This document shows positions 28,332-37,513 of a stretch of DNA of 64,000 nucleotides, in pieces. Source of the stretch: SHVO01 sp050250575 (GTDB lineage: Bacteria > Pseudomonadota > Alphaproteobacteria > Rhodospirillales > Rhodospirillaceae); contig JBFWOJ010000002.1 of NCBI GenBank assembly GCA_050250575.1, positions 186,001-250,000 on the forward strand. Reading direction: 5' to 3'. The position numbers and the translations under genes are program-made. Below the pieces are notes generated by a model. It was not told the origin of the DNA. It saw only the letters and a list, made by a program, of their open reading frames with translations, and ran no database searches. How positions within the stretch are numbered: the stretch's first letter is position 1; the number at the start of each line of letters is the position of its first letter.

Positions 28332-29276
28332 ATGAACGGACTTACCAAGAGCGATAAGGTCGTCTTACTGGGCGGCGCGGGTCTCGTCGGCCAGAACCTC
28401 GTGGTGCAGCTCAAGGAGGAAGGCTTCCTCAATCTCGTCGTCGTCGACAAGCACGCCGCCAACGTCAAGGTGCTGCGCGGACTCCATCCCGAGCTTCAGG
28501 CGATCGAAGCGGACATGGCGGTACCCGGCCCATGGCAGGACGCGCTGGCGGGCGCCAATTCCGTGGTGATGCTGCAGGCCCAGATCGGCGGCGAGGACAA
28601 GGCCGCGTTCATGCGCAATAACGTCGAGTCCACGGCACTGGCGTTGGCCGCGTGCGCGCGTCATCGCGTGCCCTATGTGGTCCATGTGAGCTCCTCGGTG
28701 CTGAATTCCAGAGCTGCGGATTGGTACACCGAGAGCAAGAAAGCGCAGGAAGAGCTGGTGGCCGCCAGCGGGATTCGTCACGTCATCCTGCGCCCGACTT
28801 TGATGTTCGGCTGGTTTGACCGAAAACACCTCGGCTGGCTGTCGCGCTTCATGCGGCGCGCGCCGGTATTTCCAATTCCCGGATCCGGGCGCTATCTGCG
28901 CCAACCGCTGTTCGTGCTCGACTTCTGCCGCATCGTACGCGCGTGCCTCGAGCAGCGTCCGACCGGCGCCTATAACATCACCGGGCGCGATCGCATCGAC
29001 TACATCGACATCATTCGGACAATCAAACGCGAGACCGGCGCCGGAGCGCTGATCTTGAAGATTCCCTACTCCCTGTTCTGGTCCTTGCTGAAGATCTACG
29101 CGCTGATCGACCGCGATCCGCCGTTCACGACAAAGCAGTTGGAAGCGCTGGCGACGCCCGACGAATTCGAGCTGATCCCGTGGTGGGACATCTTCGGTGT
29201 ACGGTCGACACCCTTCGCCGATGCGGTGCGGGAAACTTTCAAGGGGCGCTACGCGAATGTAGTGCTGGAGTTCTGA
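28332..29276 (+). CDS. NAD-dependent epimerase/dehydratase family protein
   Basis: This 314-residue extended SDR protein has the Rossmann motif LLGGAGLVGQNLV at the N terminus, VVHVSSSVLNS as the active-site Ser region, and YTESK as the YxxxK pair (near residue 135). Its C-terminal part is typical of atypical, NDUFA9-like SDRs. It probably acts on a nucleotide- or lipid-linked sugar because it sits between dprE2 and a UGM/PPO-like flavoprotein in a glycan operon. The ATG at 28332 was preferred to a TTG two codons earlier. Its stop overlaps the next start as TGATG. Confidence 0.82.
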   Translation: MNGLTKSDKVVLLGGAGLVGQNLVVQLKEEGFLNLVVVDKHAANVKVLRGLHPELQAIEADMAVPGPWQDALAGANSVVMLQAQIGGEDKAAFMRNNVESTALALAACARHRVPYVVHVSSSVLNSRAADWYTESKKAQEELVAASGIRHVILRPTLMFGWFDRKHLGWLSRFMRRAPVFPIPGSGRYLRQPLFVLDFCRIVRACLEQRPTGAYNITGRDRIDYIDIIRTIKRETGAGALILKIPYSLFWSLLKIYALIDRDPPFTTKQLEALATPDEFELIPWWDIFGVRSTPFADAVRETFKGRYANVVLEF

Positions 29277-30556
29277 TGGCCAAGGTGGCGGTGATCGGCG
29301 CGGGGACCATGGGCTTGGCCGCGGCTTATCATCTCGCGAAGGCTGGATATAGAGTCGAAGTCTTCGAAGCGGACAAGATTCCGGGAGGCATGGCCGCGCA
29401 TTTCGATCTCGCCGGGCTCAGCATCGAGCGCTTCTATCACTTCGTCTGCAAAGCGGACCGCCCGACCTTCGAGCTGCTTGCCGAATTGGGCCTTGGCGAT
29501 GCCATGCGTTGGCGACCCACTTCGATGGGCTATTTCTACAACGGGCGCGTATACCCGTGGGGCGACCCCATTTCGCTGCTGACGTTCCCGCATTTGGATC
29601 TGGTCTCGAAGCTGCGTTATGGGTTGATGACTTTCATGTCGATCCATCGCCGCGACTGGTCGACGCTCGATAAGATCACCGCCGAGCAATGGCTGAAGGA
29701 TTGGTGTGGTCCGCGGGGGTGGGCCGTGCTGTGGGAAAAACTGTTCCACCTGAAATTTTTCGAATACAGCGACAAAGTTTCTGCGGCGTGGATGTGGTCG
29801 CGTCTCAAGCGCGTCGGCTCGTCACGACGCAGCGTTTTCCAGGAAGAGCTGGGTTATATCGACGGCGGCTCAGAGACGCTGGTGAAAGGGCTCGTCGAAC
29901 GGATCGAGGCCATGGGCGGGCGCATCCACCTCGACACGCCGGTGAGCGAGGTCCATATCGAGCGCAATGCAGTCACCGGCCTGACCGCGCGCGGCGGGCA
30001 TCATGTTTTCAGCCACGTGATCTCGACGATGCCCTTACCCCTGGTGCCGCGCCTGATCCCGGCATTGCCGGAACCGGTGAAAGCGGCTTACGAAAGGCTC
30101 GAAAACATCGGCGTTGTTTGCGTTGTACACAAGCTGAAGCGTCCGGTAACGAAGAATTTCTGGCTGAACATCTCGGATCCGAACATCGACATTCCCGGCA
30201 TCGTCGAATTTTCGAATTTGCGGCCGTTGAAGGATCACGTTGTCTACGTGCCCTATTATATGCCGATCACGCATCCAAAGTTTTCGTGGAATGGCGATGA
30301 GCTGATTTCCGAATCTTTCGGTTATCTGAAGCGCATCAATCCGGCCCTCAACGACAACGACCGCATCGCCTCCGCTCTCGGACGTCTCAAATATGCACAA
30401 CCCATCTGTCCGCCGGGGTTTCTCGACGCGCTGCCGCCGGTCCAAAGCGAAGTCCGCGGTCTGCAGATTGCCGATACGTCGTCCTACTATCCGGAAGACC
30501 GCGGCATCTCAGAAGGTGTGCGCCTAGCGCGCGAAATGGCGGCGCGGGTCCAATGA
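29276..30556 (+). CDS. FAD-dependent oxidoreductase, protoporphyrinogen-oxidase/UGM-like
   Basis: This 426-residue flavoprotein begins VAVIGAGTMGLAAAYHLAKAG, the dinucleotide-binding GxGxxG motif. EVFEADKIPGGMA follows, then the amine-oxidase-like body with GYIDGGSETLVKGL and HVISTMPL, and a C-terminal GISEGVRLAREMA FAD motif. The family includes protoporphyrinogen oxidases, phytoene desaturases and UDP-galactopyranose mutase relatives. Its placement next to a GtrA gene, as in many lipid-linked-sugar loci, argues for sugar or lipid-sugar chemistry rather than haem synthesis. The exact reaction is unknown. It overlaps both neighbours by TGATG and ATGA. Confidence 0.78.
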   Translation: MAKVAVIGAGTMGLAAAYHLAKAGYRVEVFEADKIPGGMAAHFDLAGLSIERFYHFVCKADRPTFELLAELGLGDAMRWRPTSMGYFYNGRVYPWGDPISLLTFPHLDLVSKLRYGLMTFMSIHRRDWSTLDKITAEQWLKDWCGPRGWAVLWEKLFHLKFFEYSDKVSAAWMWSRLKRVGSSRRSVFQEELGYIDGGSETLVKGLVERIEAMGGRIHLDTPVSEVHIERNAVTGLTARGGHHVFSHVISTMPLPLVPRLIPALPEPVKAAYERLENIGVVCVVHKLKRPVTKNFWLNISDPNIDIPGIVEFSNLRPLKDHVVYVPYYMPITHPKFSWNGDELISESFGYLKRINPALNDNDRIASALGRLKYAQPICPPGFLDALPPVQSEVRGLQIADTSSYYPEDRGISEGVRLAREMAARVQ

Positions 30557-31041
30557 CGATCACGCGCTTGGTCCCTGCCCATCGCTTCGCCCGCTTTCTG
30601 GTGTCCGGCGGCATTGCCGCGGGCGTAAACGTGGTCAGCCGATATTTCTTCTCGATGGTGATGGATTACCGGTGGGCGGTCATCGCTGCCTATCTGTGCG
30701 GCATGACCGCGGCCTGGATTCTCACGCGTCTGTTTGTGTTCGAGGTCAGCGGCCGCAGCCGCGGCGAAGAGTACCTGCGCTTCGGCATCGTCAACCTGGT
30801 CGGTGCCGCGCAGGTGTGGCTGGTATCGGTGGGCCTTGCGGAATACGCCTTTCCCGCCATCGGCTTCGGCTGGCACCCTGAAGAGGTTGCGCACATCATC
30901 GCCGTCGGCATCCCCGTGTTCACCAGTTATCTCGGCCACAAGCATTTCTCGTTTGCCCCATTAAAGCCAAAAAGCCAGGCCGATCAACGCGAAAGCCGCA
31001 ATTCGCCACCTATTCCGCGTGACAGCGACGGCGTATTTTAA
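30553..31041 (+). CDS. GtrA-family membrane protein (lipid-linked sugar flippase-like)
   Basis: This 162-residue protein begins with the GtrA pattern RFLVSGGIAAGVNVVSRYFF. It has four hydrophobic segments (about residues 13-32, 37-58, 75-95 and 105-128) ending in TSYLGHKHFSF. GtrA proteins are implicated in translocating polyprenyl-phosphate sugars; the mycobacterial GtrA-like Rv3789 lies beside dprE1 and dprE2. The same association is seen here, so polyprenyl-phosphoryl-arabinose is the likely cargo by inference. The ATG overlaps the flavoprotein stop (ATGA). The last 30 residues are polar and probably cytoplasmic. Confidence 0.88.
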   Translation: MTITRLVPAHRFARFLVSGGIAAGVNVVSRYFFSMVMDYRWAVIAAYLCGMTAAWILTRLFVFEVSGRSRGEEYLRFGIVNLVGAAQVWLVSVGLAEYAFPAIGFGWHPEEVAHIIAVGIPVFTSYLGHKHFSFAPLKPKSQADQRESRNSPPIPRDSDGVF

Positions 31042-31089
31042 GTACACACATCTCGTTTGAGCTTTCATTTGTAAGGTCATCACCCCGAT

Positions 31090-34000
31090 ATGGATCTCGC
31101 GGGCAAACTGGCGCGCCACACCGTTACGGACACACACGACGACGCGGACCGCGCGGACCGCCTGCGCGCGCTGTTGACGCCCTCGTCTTTCTGGTCGCCG
31201 CTGTATCTCGAGGAATCGGCCTGGCTGGACCACGGCGCATTCGCCTTCTGGCTGATCGAAGCGCACCGTCCGCGCAGCCTGGTCGAGCTCGGAACCCACG
31301 GCGGATATTCCTATTTCACCATGTGCCAGACGGTAAAGACGCTGGGACTTTCGACGCGCTGCTATGCCGTCGACACCTGGCTGGGCGACGAGCACGCCGG
31401 ATTTTACGGTGAAGACATCTATCGCCGCGTCAACGATCACAACGAGCGTCATTATGCTTCATTCTCCCGCCTCGTCCGCTCCACCTTCGCCGAGGCTCTC
31501 GGTCATTTCGCGGACGGCTCGATCGATCTGCTGCACATCGACGGTCGGCATTTCTACGACGACGTGAAAGAGGACTACGAAAGCTGGCGCCCGAAGCTTT
31601 CGGACCGCGCGGTCGTGATCTTCCACGACATCAATGTCCGCGAACGCGGCTTCGGCGTCTTCAAGCTGTGGGAAGAGCTGAAGACACAGTATCCCACGTT
31701 CGAGTTTCTGCACGGCCACGGCCTCGGTGTTCTTGCCTACGGCAAGAACTTGTCGGGCGATATCGTCCGCTTGTTGGAAGCGGCGAAGGATCCGCAAGCG
31801 ACGATCGACATCCGCGCCGCTTACGGGCGGTTGGGAGCGGCCTTCAAACTGCAGTTCGAATCGCAGCAGATGCGCGAGGACTTGACGGGCAAGTGGCATG
31901 CGCAGGAAACCCGAGCCGGAGCGCTCGAAGCCGAAAATCGGGAACTCGCCGCGAAGCTGAAGCAACATGTCGACGAGCTGACAGCCGCGTGGAAAGCCGC
32001 AGACAGCCGCGCGAATGCCCTCCAATCGGAGGCCGAAACTCTCGGCCACAAACTGAGAGAGCAGGCAGAGGATTTCACGCGCACGACAAAAGTGCAGGCC
32101 GAGGATTTCACGCGGCAGCTGAAGGCTCAGGCGAAAGCCCTGAATGCGGAAATCGCCGCCGTGACGGAAAGCATGATCGTACAGATCCGCGCTCACGAGC
32201 ATCGCGGGGAAATGCTACAGGCGCAGATCGACGCGAAAGATGTCGCGATCGCGCAGCTGCAAGCCTCATTCAGCTGGCGTATCACCAAGCCTATTCGTTT
32301 TGCCAGCCGACTGGTCGCGAAGATGTTCCGCCTGGTGCGGCGGCCTGTCCGCCTGATCGGCGGCTTCGTATATCGCGCGACACCGTTACCGGCGCCGGTC
32401 AAGGCACGAATGGTCAGCGCGTTCCTCCACCTGTTCGCGCCGCTCGTCCGTCACACCAGCTTCTATACTGTATGGTTCGAGAACCGCCGCCGTCAGGCTC
32501 AGATGCTGCTGCCGGGCGAAGGCACGCATACCCTTCCCAAGGAAGTCGCGCGTTCCATCGAGATCGACTACAGTGCCGCCGTACCCTTCGTGTATCCGAC
32601 GATGGACGTCGAGCCCCAGGCTCTGGCGGTGTTTCTGCACCTCTACCACGAGAACCTGGCGCCTGAGTTTCAGCGCTACCTGCGGAATATCCCGTTCCCG
32701 TTCGACCTTTTCATCACCACCGACAGCCCGGCGAAGGCCGGCATCATCAACCGCCATTTCACGGGCTGGACGCATGGCGAGGTCAATGTCCGCGTAACGC
32801 CCAATCGCGGCCGCGACATCGCGCCCAAGCTGCTCGGCTTCCGCGAGGCCTACGACAAGTATCCGATCGTATTGCACCTGCATTCGAAGATCTCCGACCA
32901 CGCCAGCGCGCTGGCGAACTGGCGCGGGCTGTTGCTTGAGGCGCTGCTCGGTTCGCCGGAGATCGTCACCAGCGTCTTCGATGCGTTCAAGCGCCGCTCC
33001 GACATCGGTATGATCGCGCCACAACATTTCGAAACCGTGCGGCACTGGATCAACTGGGGCGGCAACTTCAAGACCGCGGACGCCCTCGCCCAGCGCATGG
33101 GCGAGCACTCCCTGACGATGGACAAGGTCCTCGACTTTCCGTCCGGCTCGATGTTTTGGGCGCGATCGGCCGCTTTGAGGCCCCTCCTTGACCTCGACCT
33201 TCGCTTCGAGGATTTCGACGAGGAAAAAGGTCAAATCGACGGCACCGTGGCTCACGCCATCGAGAGGCTCTATTACTATGTCTGCGAGCGGGCCGGCTTC
33301 GGTTGGATCAAGATCGCGCCGCGCGCGCTTTACCCGAACACGCCCTGCATCGTCACCATCGACACGCCGGCAGCCCTGACGACGTTTGTCCATGAGCACG
33401 GCCTGAAGCTGACCGGGGAGAATCTTCCGCCGCAACGTGAATCCTTTCCGGTTCCTGTGCTGGCGCCGCGGGTTTTGATCGACCGGCTGCAATACACCGC
33501 GCTTGGGTGCGACATGGAGGCCGACCCGACCGCGAAGGTGTGCGTCGGCGTCGTCACCTACAACAACACGGCGGCGCAGCTGCGCCGTGTGGTCGAGAGC
33601 GCGCGGCGCGCCTTGGAACGCGCGGGCCTCGCGCGCGAGGCGCGAATCGCCTTGATCGACAACGGCACGCCCACCGAAGTGCTGCTGCGCGAGGCGGGCG
33701 TTGGCGGCGATATGGTTCATTACCTGCCGACCGCCGGAAATATCGGTTTCGGCGCCGCCCATAACCGGCTGATGGCCGAGTGGTTCGCCGCAGGCGGGGA
33801 CTTCTACATCGCCGCAAACCCGGACGGTGCATTCCATCCGGATGCGATCACGAACTTGATGCAAATGATGCGCACGCACCGGAACCGCGCCTTGATCGAA
33901 GCCCTGCAGTTCCCGGCGGAGCACCCGAAAACCTACGATCCTTACACGTTCGAGACCCCGTGGGTCTCGGGCGCCTGCCTGCTCATTCCGCGCACCCTGT

Positions 34001-34350
34001 ATGAAGAGACCAAAGGCTTCGACGAGACCTTCTTCATGTACTGCGAGGATGTCGACCTTTCCTGGCGGGCGAAGGCGCTGGGCTACGCGGTCCGCATTTG
34101 CCCGCGTGCGCTGTTCCTGCATGAGGTCACCAATCGCGAACCGGAACCACGCGTGCTCAAGATGATCTATGGCTCCGGGATCATTCTGGCCCGCAAATGG
34201 GGCGACCCCGATTTCGAGGCCATGTTGATCGGCGAGCTTGAAGACATCGGCGGCAAGACTCCCGGGCAGCAGCCCGCGCCGGTCCCAACCGATTGGCGGA
34301 GGCTCGCGGACTTCAAACACCATTTCACCTTCTCCGAAATGCGCTGGTAG
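31090..34350 (+). CDS. Multidomain methyltransferase / coiled coil / RgpF-type / GT2 protein
   Basis: The 1086-residue protein has four parts. Residues 30-230 are a class I SAM methyltransferase (VELGTHGGYSYF near 64; LLHIDGRHFYDDV near 149). Residues 255-395 are Gln/Glu/Ala-rich predicted coiled coil with two AEDFTR repeats, ending in the SFSWRITKPIRF motif seen in polysaccharide enzymes. Residues 495-790 match rhamnan-synthesis F (RgpF) domains (NRGRDIAPKL near 571; DFPSGSMFWAR near 682). Residues 815-1050 are a GT2 domain (VGVVTYNN; ANPDGAF near 908; YCEDVDLSWRAK near 981). It probably extends and caps an O-antigen-like glycan at the cytoplasmic membrane. The methyltransferase plus coiled coil recalls the WbdD chain-length ruler. 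Confidence 0.82.
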   Translation: MDLAGKLARHTVTDTHDDADRADRLRALLTPSSFWSPLYLEESAWLDHGAFAFWLIEAHRPRSLVELGTHGGYSYFTMCQTVKTLGLSTRCYAVDTWLGDEHAGFYGEDIYRRVNDHNERHYASFSRLVRSTFAEALGHFADGSIDLLHIDGRHFYDDVKEDYESWRPKLSDRAVVIFHDINVRERGFGVFKLWEELKTQYPTFEFLHGHGLGVLAYGKNLSGDIVRLLEAAKDPQATIDIRAAYGRLGAAFKLQFESQQMREDLTGKWHAQETRAGALEAENRELAAKLKQHVDELTAAWKAADSRANALQSEAETLGHKLREQAEDFTRTTKVQAEDFTRQLKAQAKALNAEIAAVTESMIVQIRAHEHRGEMLQAQIDAKDVAIAQLQASFSWRITKPIRFASRLVAKMFRLVRRPVRLIGGFVYRATPLPAPVKARMVSAFLHLFAPLVRHTSFYTVWFENRRRQAQMLLPGEGTHTLPKEVARSIEIDYSAAVPFVYPTMDVEPQALAVFLHLYHENLAPEFQRYLRNIPFPFDLFITTDSPAKAGIINRHFTGWTHGEVNVRVTPNRGRDIAPKLLGFREAYDKYPIVLHLHSKISDHASALANWRGLLLEALLGSPEIVTSVFDAFKRRSDIGMIAPQHFETVRHWINWGGNFKTADALAQRMGEHSLTMDKVLDFPSGSMFWARSAALRPLLDLDLRFEDFDEEKGQIDGTVAHAIERLYYYVCERAGFGWIKIAPRALYPNTPCIVTIDTPAALTTFVHEHGLKLTGENLPPQRESFPVPVLAPRVLIDRLQYTALGCDMEADPTAKVCVGVVTYNNTAAQLRRVVESARRALERAGLAREARIALIDNGTPTEVLLREAGVGGDMVHYLPTAGNIGFGAAHNRLMAEWFAAGGDFYIAANPDGAFHPDAITNLMQMMRTHRNRALIEALQFPAEHPKTYDPYTFETPWVSGACLLIPRTLYEETKGFDETFFMYCEDVDLSWRAKALGYAVRICPRALFLHEVTNREPEPRVLKMIYGSGIILARKWGDPDFEAMLIGELEDIGGKTPGQQPAPVPTDWRRLADFKHHFTFSEMRW

Positions 34351-34352
34351 CT

Positions 34353-35222
34353 ATGTCCGAACAAATCGATACCGTCGTTCGGTTTCACGATGACCGCCGG
34401 ATTGCCGAGTTGAAGCGGTGCGTTTTTTCGTTGGTGGGCCAAACCTACCGACCGATCCGGATTATCCTGGTGCTGCAGCGTTTTCAGCCGCACCAAGTCG
34501 ACGCCGTCGAACAGGCGCTCGGTCCGCTGTTGGAGGGCCGCGATGCGCCGCAGCTCGCCATCGTCAATCTCACCGACCCCGAGCCCGCCGACGCGCGCTC
34601 GGTTCTGCTCAATCTCGGTGTGCAGAATGCCACCGGCAAGTATCTCGCGTTCCTGGATTACGACGACGTGCTCTATCCCGAGGCCTATGAAATGATGATC
34701 GGCCGTCTCAAGGAAACCGGCGCGGCCATTGCCTTTGCGAAGGTGCGGGTGATGCGCGTGGACGTCTATGACGCGTTTTTCTATACGAAGGAGCGCGTAA
34801 CCCCGCCGTTCAGCGGCTCGGACCTTCTGGACCTTTTCCACAACAATTTCTGTCCGCTGCACAGTTATGTGATCGACCGGTCGCAAGTGCCGACGGAGAT
34901 GTTGAACTTCGTTACCACGCTGACGATGGAAGAGGACTATGACGTCCTCTTGCGCGTGTGCGCCGCATTCCTTTCCGACTTCGCGCTGATCTCGACGGAA
35001 ATCGGCGACTACTACTATAAGACAGACGGCAGCAACACGGTGCCGGTCAGCGGCGGCCTGACCGGCGAGGCGCGCGTAAAGTTCCTGCGTGACGTCAAGA
35101 CCGCAATCGAGACCCGCCGCCGTGGGACGATCGTCGCGCCGGCGGTCCAGAAGTCCCTAGGCCTGCGCGACGCGCAGCCGCGCACGATCCGCCAGGTCCT
35201 CGATCGATTGCCCGCGCGGTAA
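34353..35222 (+). CDS. Glycosyltransferase family 2 protein
   Basis: This 289-residue protein has a GT-A fold start (DTVVRFHDDRRIAELKRCVFSLVGQTYRPIRIILV) and a metal-binding FLDYDDVLYPEAYE motif near residue 106. The first beta strand replaces the usual VSVIIPxYN by VVRFHD, so it belongs to a divergent GT2 branch. The donor and acceptor sugars are unknown. It starts two bases after the multidomain gene stop and precedes the ABC exporter by a few bases, so it belongs to the glycan assembly operon. Confidence 0.83.
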   Translation: MSEQIDTVVRFHDDRRIAELKRCVFSLVGQTYRPIRIILVLQRFQPHQVDAVEQALGPLLEGRDAPQLAIVNLTDPEPADARSVLLNLGVQNATGKYLAFLDYDDVLYPEAYEMMIGRLKETGAAIAFAKVRVMRVDVYDAFFYTKERVTPPFSGSDLLDLFHNNFCPLHSYVIDRSQVPTEMLNFVTTLTMEEDYDVLLRVCAAFLSDFALISTEIGDYYYKTDGSNTVPVSGGLTGEARVKFLRDVKTAIETRRRGTIVAPAVQKSLGLRDAQPRTIRQVLDRLPAR

Positions 35223-35233
35223 CGGCAGTTACG

Positions 35234-36067
35234 ATGCGCGCATCTCCTTCAAATCAACTCGACCGTCCCATGGATCTCGTGCTGCCCATTGCAGTACTTG
35301 TTCGTCAGCGCGTCGCCCTCGGGCAGTTCTTGCGCCGGGCGATCTCGCGCCGCTATCGCATGAGCAGCTTCGGCTTCTTATGGACGATGCTCATTCCGCT
35401 GGCGACGCTGGGCATTTTCACCTTCGTCTTCGGCGTCGTGATGCCGTCGTCCTTCGGAGACGGAGACTTAACCTCCTTCGTCCTGCGTCTTTTCGCCGGG
35501 CTGATCGTGTTCTGGCTTATGGCCGAGGTGATTACACAAGCCCCCAGTTCGGTGGTCGAGCAAGCCAACCTCGTCAAGAAATCGGTCTTTCCGTTGGAAG
35601 TCATTCCCGCCGTCGTCGTCGGCAGCGCGCTCTTCCACAGCCTGATAAACACCGCGGTTCTTGCAGGCGCACTCGTCGTCGCCGGGGCAACGCTTCACGC
35701 CACGTTGCTGTGGTTTCCCATCGTCATCCTTCCGCTTGCGCTGCTTTTGATCGGCCTTGCGTGGCTGCTGGCTGCGATCGGAGTCTACTTTCGCGACCTG
35801 ACGCATATTGTCGGATTATTGATGACGGGAGCGCTTTTCCTTTCCCCTGTGTTCTATCCGCTGGAACGGCTTTCGCCGGGCTTGCGCGAGGGCGTCATGC
35901 TCAACCCCATCAGCTTTATCGTAGGCGAGGCACGCGGCGTCGTGCTGGAGGGCCGCGCGCCGGACTGGAGCGGCCTGATGGTCTACCTCATCACCGCGTG
36001 GATCGTCGCGGCACTGGGCCTTGCTTTCTTTCGGCGGGCCCGCAAGAACTTCGCCGATGTCCTCTGA
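35234..36067 (+). CDS. wzm: ABC-2 type polysaccharide export permease (Wzm-like)
   Basis: This 277-residue membrane protein has six hydrophobic helices from about residue 48 on. The ABC-2 polysaccharide-export pattern is visible: LRRAISRRYRMSSFGFLWTMLIPLATL, then QAPSSVVEQANLVKKSVFPLEVIP in the middle and FLSPVFYPLERL. Wzm forms the channel through which undecaprenyl-linked O-antigen or teichoic-type polymers cross the inner membrane. The ATPase gene overlaps its 3' end by 11 bases. A shorter start at residue 13 is possible. Confidence 0.92.
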   Translation: MRASPSNQLDRPMDLVLPIAVLVRQRVALGQFLRRAISRRYRMSSFGFLWTMLIPLATLGIFTFVFGVVMPSSFGDGDLTSFVLRLFAGLIVFWLMAEVITQAPSSVVEQANLVKKSVFPLEVIPAVVVGSALFHSLINTAVLAGALVVAGATLHATLLWFPIVILPLALLLIGLAWLLAAIGVYFRDLTHIVGLLMTGALFLSPVFYPLERLSPGLREGVMLNPISFIVGEARGVVLEGRAPDWSGLMVYLITAWIVAALGLAFFRRARKNFADVL

Positions 36068-37394
36068 AGCCCCGCCCGTCGTCGTCGCGCGCGATCTTGT
36101 AAAGAGCTATACGCTCTATCCACGGGCTGCGGACCGCCTTGCGCATCTGTTCATGCCCTGGCGCAGATACCCCGCATTCGAGGCGCTCAAGGGCGTGAGT
36201 TTCACCGTCAGCCGGGGAGAAACCGTCGGAATCATCGGCCAGAACGGCGCGGGAAAATCCACGCTGCTCCAGGCCGTGACCGGCACCATTACGCCGACGA
36301 CCGGCGAGGTGCGCGTCAGCGGACGCGTGGCTGCCCTTCTCGAACTCGGCGCCGGCTTCGAGCCCGACTTCAGCGGACGCGAGAACATCATACTCAACGG
36401 GACCGTCCTCGGCCTCTCGACTCGCGAACTGAAGGAGCGCACCGAGGAGATCATCGCGTTTTCCGAGCTTGGCGCCTTCATCGACCGTCCGGTGCGCACC
36501 TATTCGAGCGGCATGTTCATGCGCCTCGCGTTCTCGGTCGCCGCTCATGTCGACGCCGATCTCCTCATCATCGATGAGGCCCTGTCGGTGGGCGACGCGC
36601 GCTTCACGCAAAAATGTTTGCGCTTTCTGAAGGACTTCAAACAGCGCGGTTCGATCTTGTTCGTAAGCCACGACTTGGGCGCCGTCACGGCTCTTTGCGA
36701 CAAGGCGATCTGGCTCGACCATGGACGCGTTCGCGCCGAAGGTCCCGCCATCACGATGTGCGAACAGTACGTCGCCTCATTGTTCGAGGGAGCTAAAGCC
36801 GACGTTCCGCCCGACCGCGTCGCGCGCGCACCCGCGCAGGTCGTCAACGGCGAGATCGTCCTGATGGACGAAAGCGCTCCACCGCGCGCCTCGTCCCCGG
36901 GCGCGACGAGCATCTCCGCCTTCAATCCCGACGCCAGCGCGTTCGGCAGCGGCGGAGCGGCGATCATCGACGCCGGGCTCTTCAGCCCCGCCGATGGACA
37001 TCGCCTGTCCCAGGTGGTCGAAGGCCAGGAGGTCGACCTTAAGATCGTGGTGAGAGCCGAGGTCGCGGTCGAGCGCCCCATCATGGGTTTCTACGTGAAG
37101 GACCGGCTTGGACAGCTCCTCCTCGGCGACAACAGCTATTGGGACACGGTGCCGCAGCCGTCGATCGCGCCGGGAGAACAGGTCGCGTTCCGTTTCCGGT
37201 TTCACTGGCCGGCGCTGGCGCGCGGCACCTATACGCTCACGGTCGCCTTGGCGGACGGAACCATGGAACACCATATCCAGCGCCATTGGATGCACGACGC
37301 CGTGATCTTCGAGGTTCTGTCGAGCTCGGCGCGGTTGGCCCTCGTCGGCGTTCAGCTGCGCAAGGTGGCCGTAGATCGGATCGCACCTTCGTAG
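36057..37394 (+). CDS. wzt: ABC transporter ATPase with C-terminal glycan-binding domain (Wzt-like)
   Basis: This 445-residue protein has an N-terminal ABC ATPase with Walker A GQNGAGKST near residue 60, the signature YSSGMFMRLAF near 148 and Walker B LLIIDEALSVGD near 168. After a linker (about 250-295) comes a Wzt C-terminal domain (about 300-435, containing MGFYVKDRLGQLLLGDNSYW). That domain in O9a-type systems recognises the modified non-reducing end of the polymer before export. Its presence implies a capped glycan, which fits the methyltransferase upstream. The ATG at 36057 overlaps the permease stop. Confidence 0.93.
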   Translation: MSSEAPPVVVARDLVKSYTLYPRAADRLAHLFMPWRRYPAFEALKGVSFTVSRGETVGIIGQNGAGKSTLLQAVTGTITPTTGEVRVSGRVAALLELGAGFEPDFSGRENIILNGTVLGLSTRELKERTEEIIAFSELGAFIDRPVRTYSSGMFMRLAFSVAAHVDADLLIIDEALSVGDARFTQKCLRFLKDFKQRGSILFVSHDLGAVTALCDKAIWLDHGRVRAEGPAITMCEQYVASLFEGAKADVPPDRVARAPAQVVNGEIVLMDESAPPRASSPGATSISAFNPDASAFGSGGAAIIDAGLFSPADGHRLSQVVEGQEVDLKIVVRAEVAVERPIMGFYVKDRLGQLLLGDNSYWDTVPQPSIAPGEQVAFRFRFHWPALARGTYTLTVALADGTMEHHIQRHWMHDAVIFEVLSSSARLALVGVQLRKVAVDRIAPS

Positions 37395-37513
37395 AGCGGC
37401 GGATTGCGTGCGTTCGCACCGCGAAGCAAACTGGTTTGACGTGTCGAATTGTTGTACCAATCTGGCGGATTCGCCGCTCTGGCGGCAATCCGAGTGCGTT
37501 ACCGACTTCTGCC

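Noticed and set aside
37139..37513. Upstream extension of the dioxygenase gene
   Set aside because: It overlaps wzt in another frame; the ATG at 37514 gives a normal domain start.
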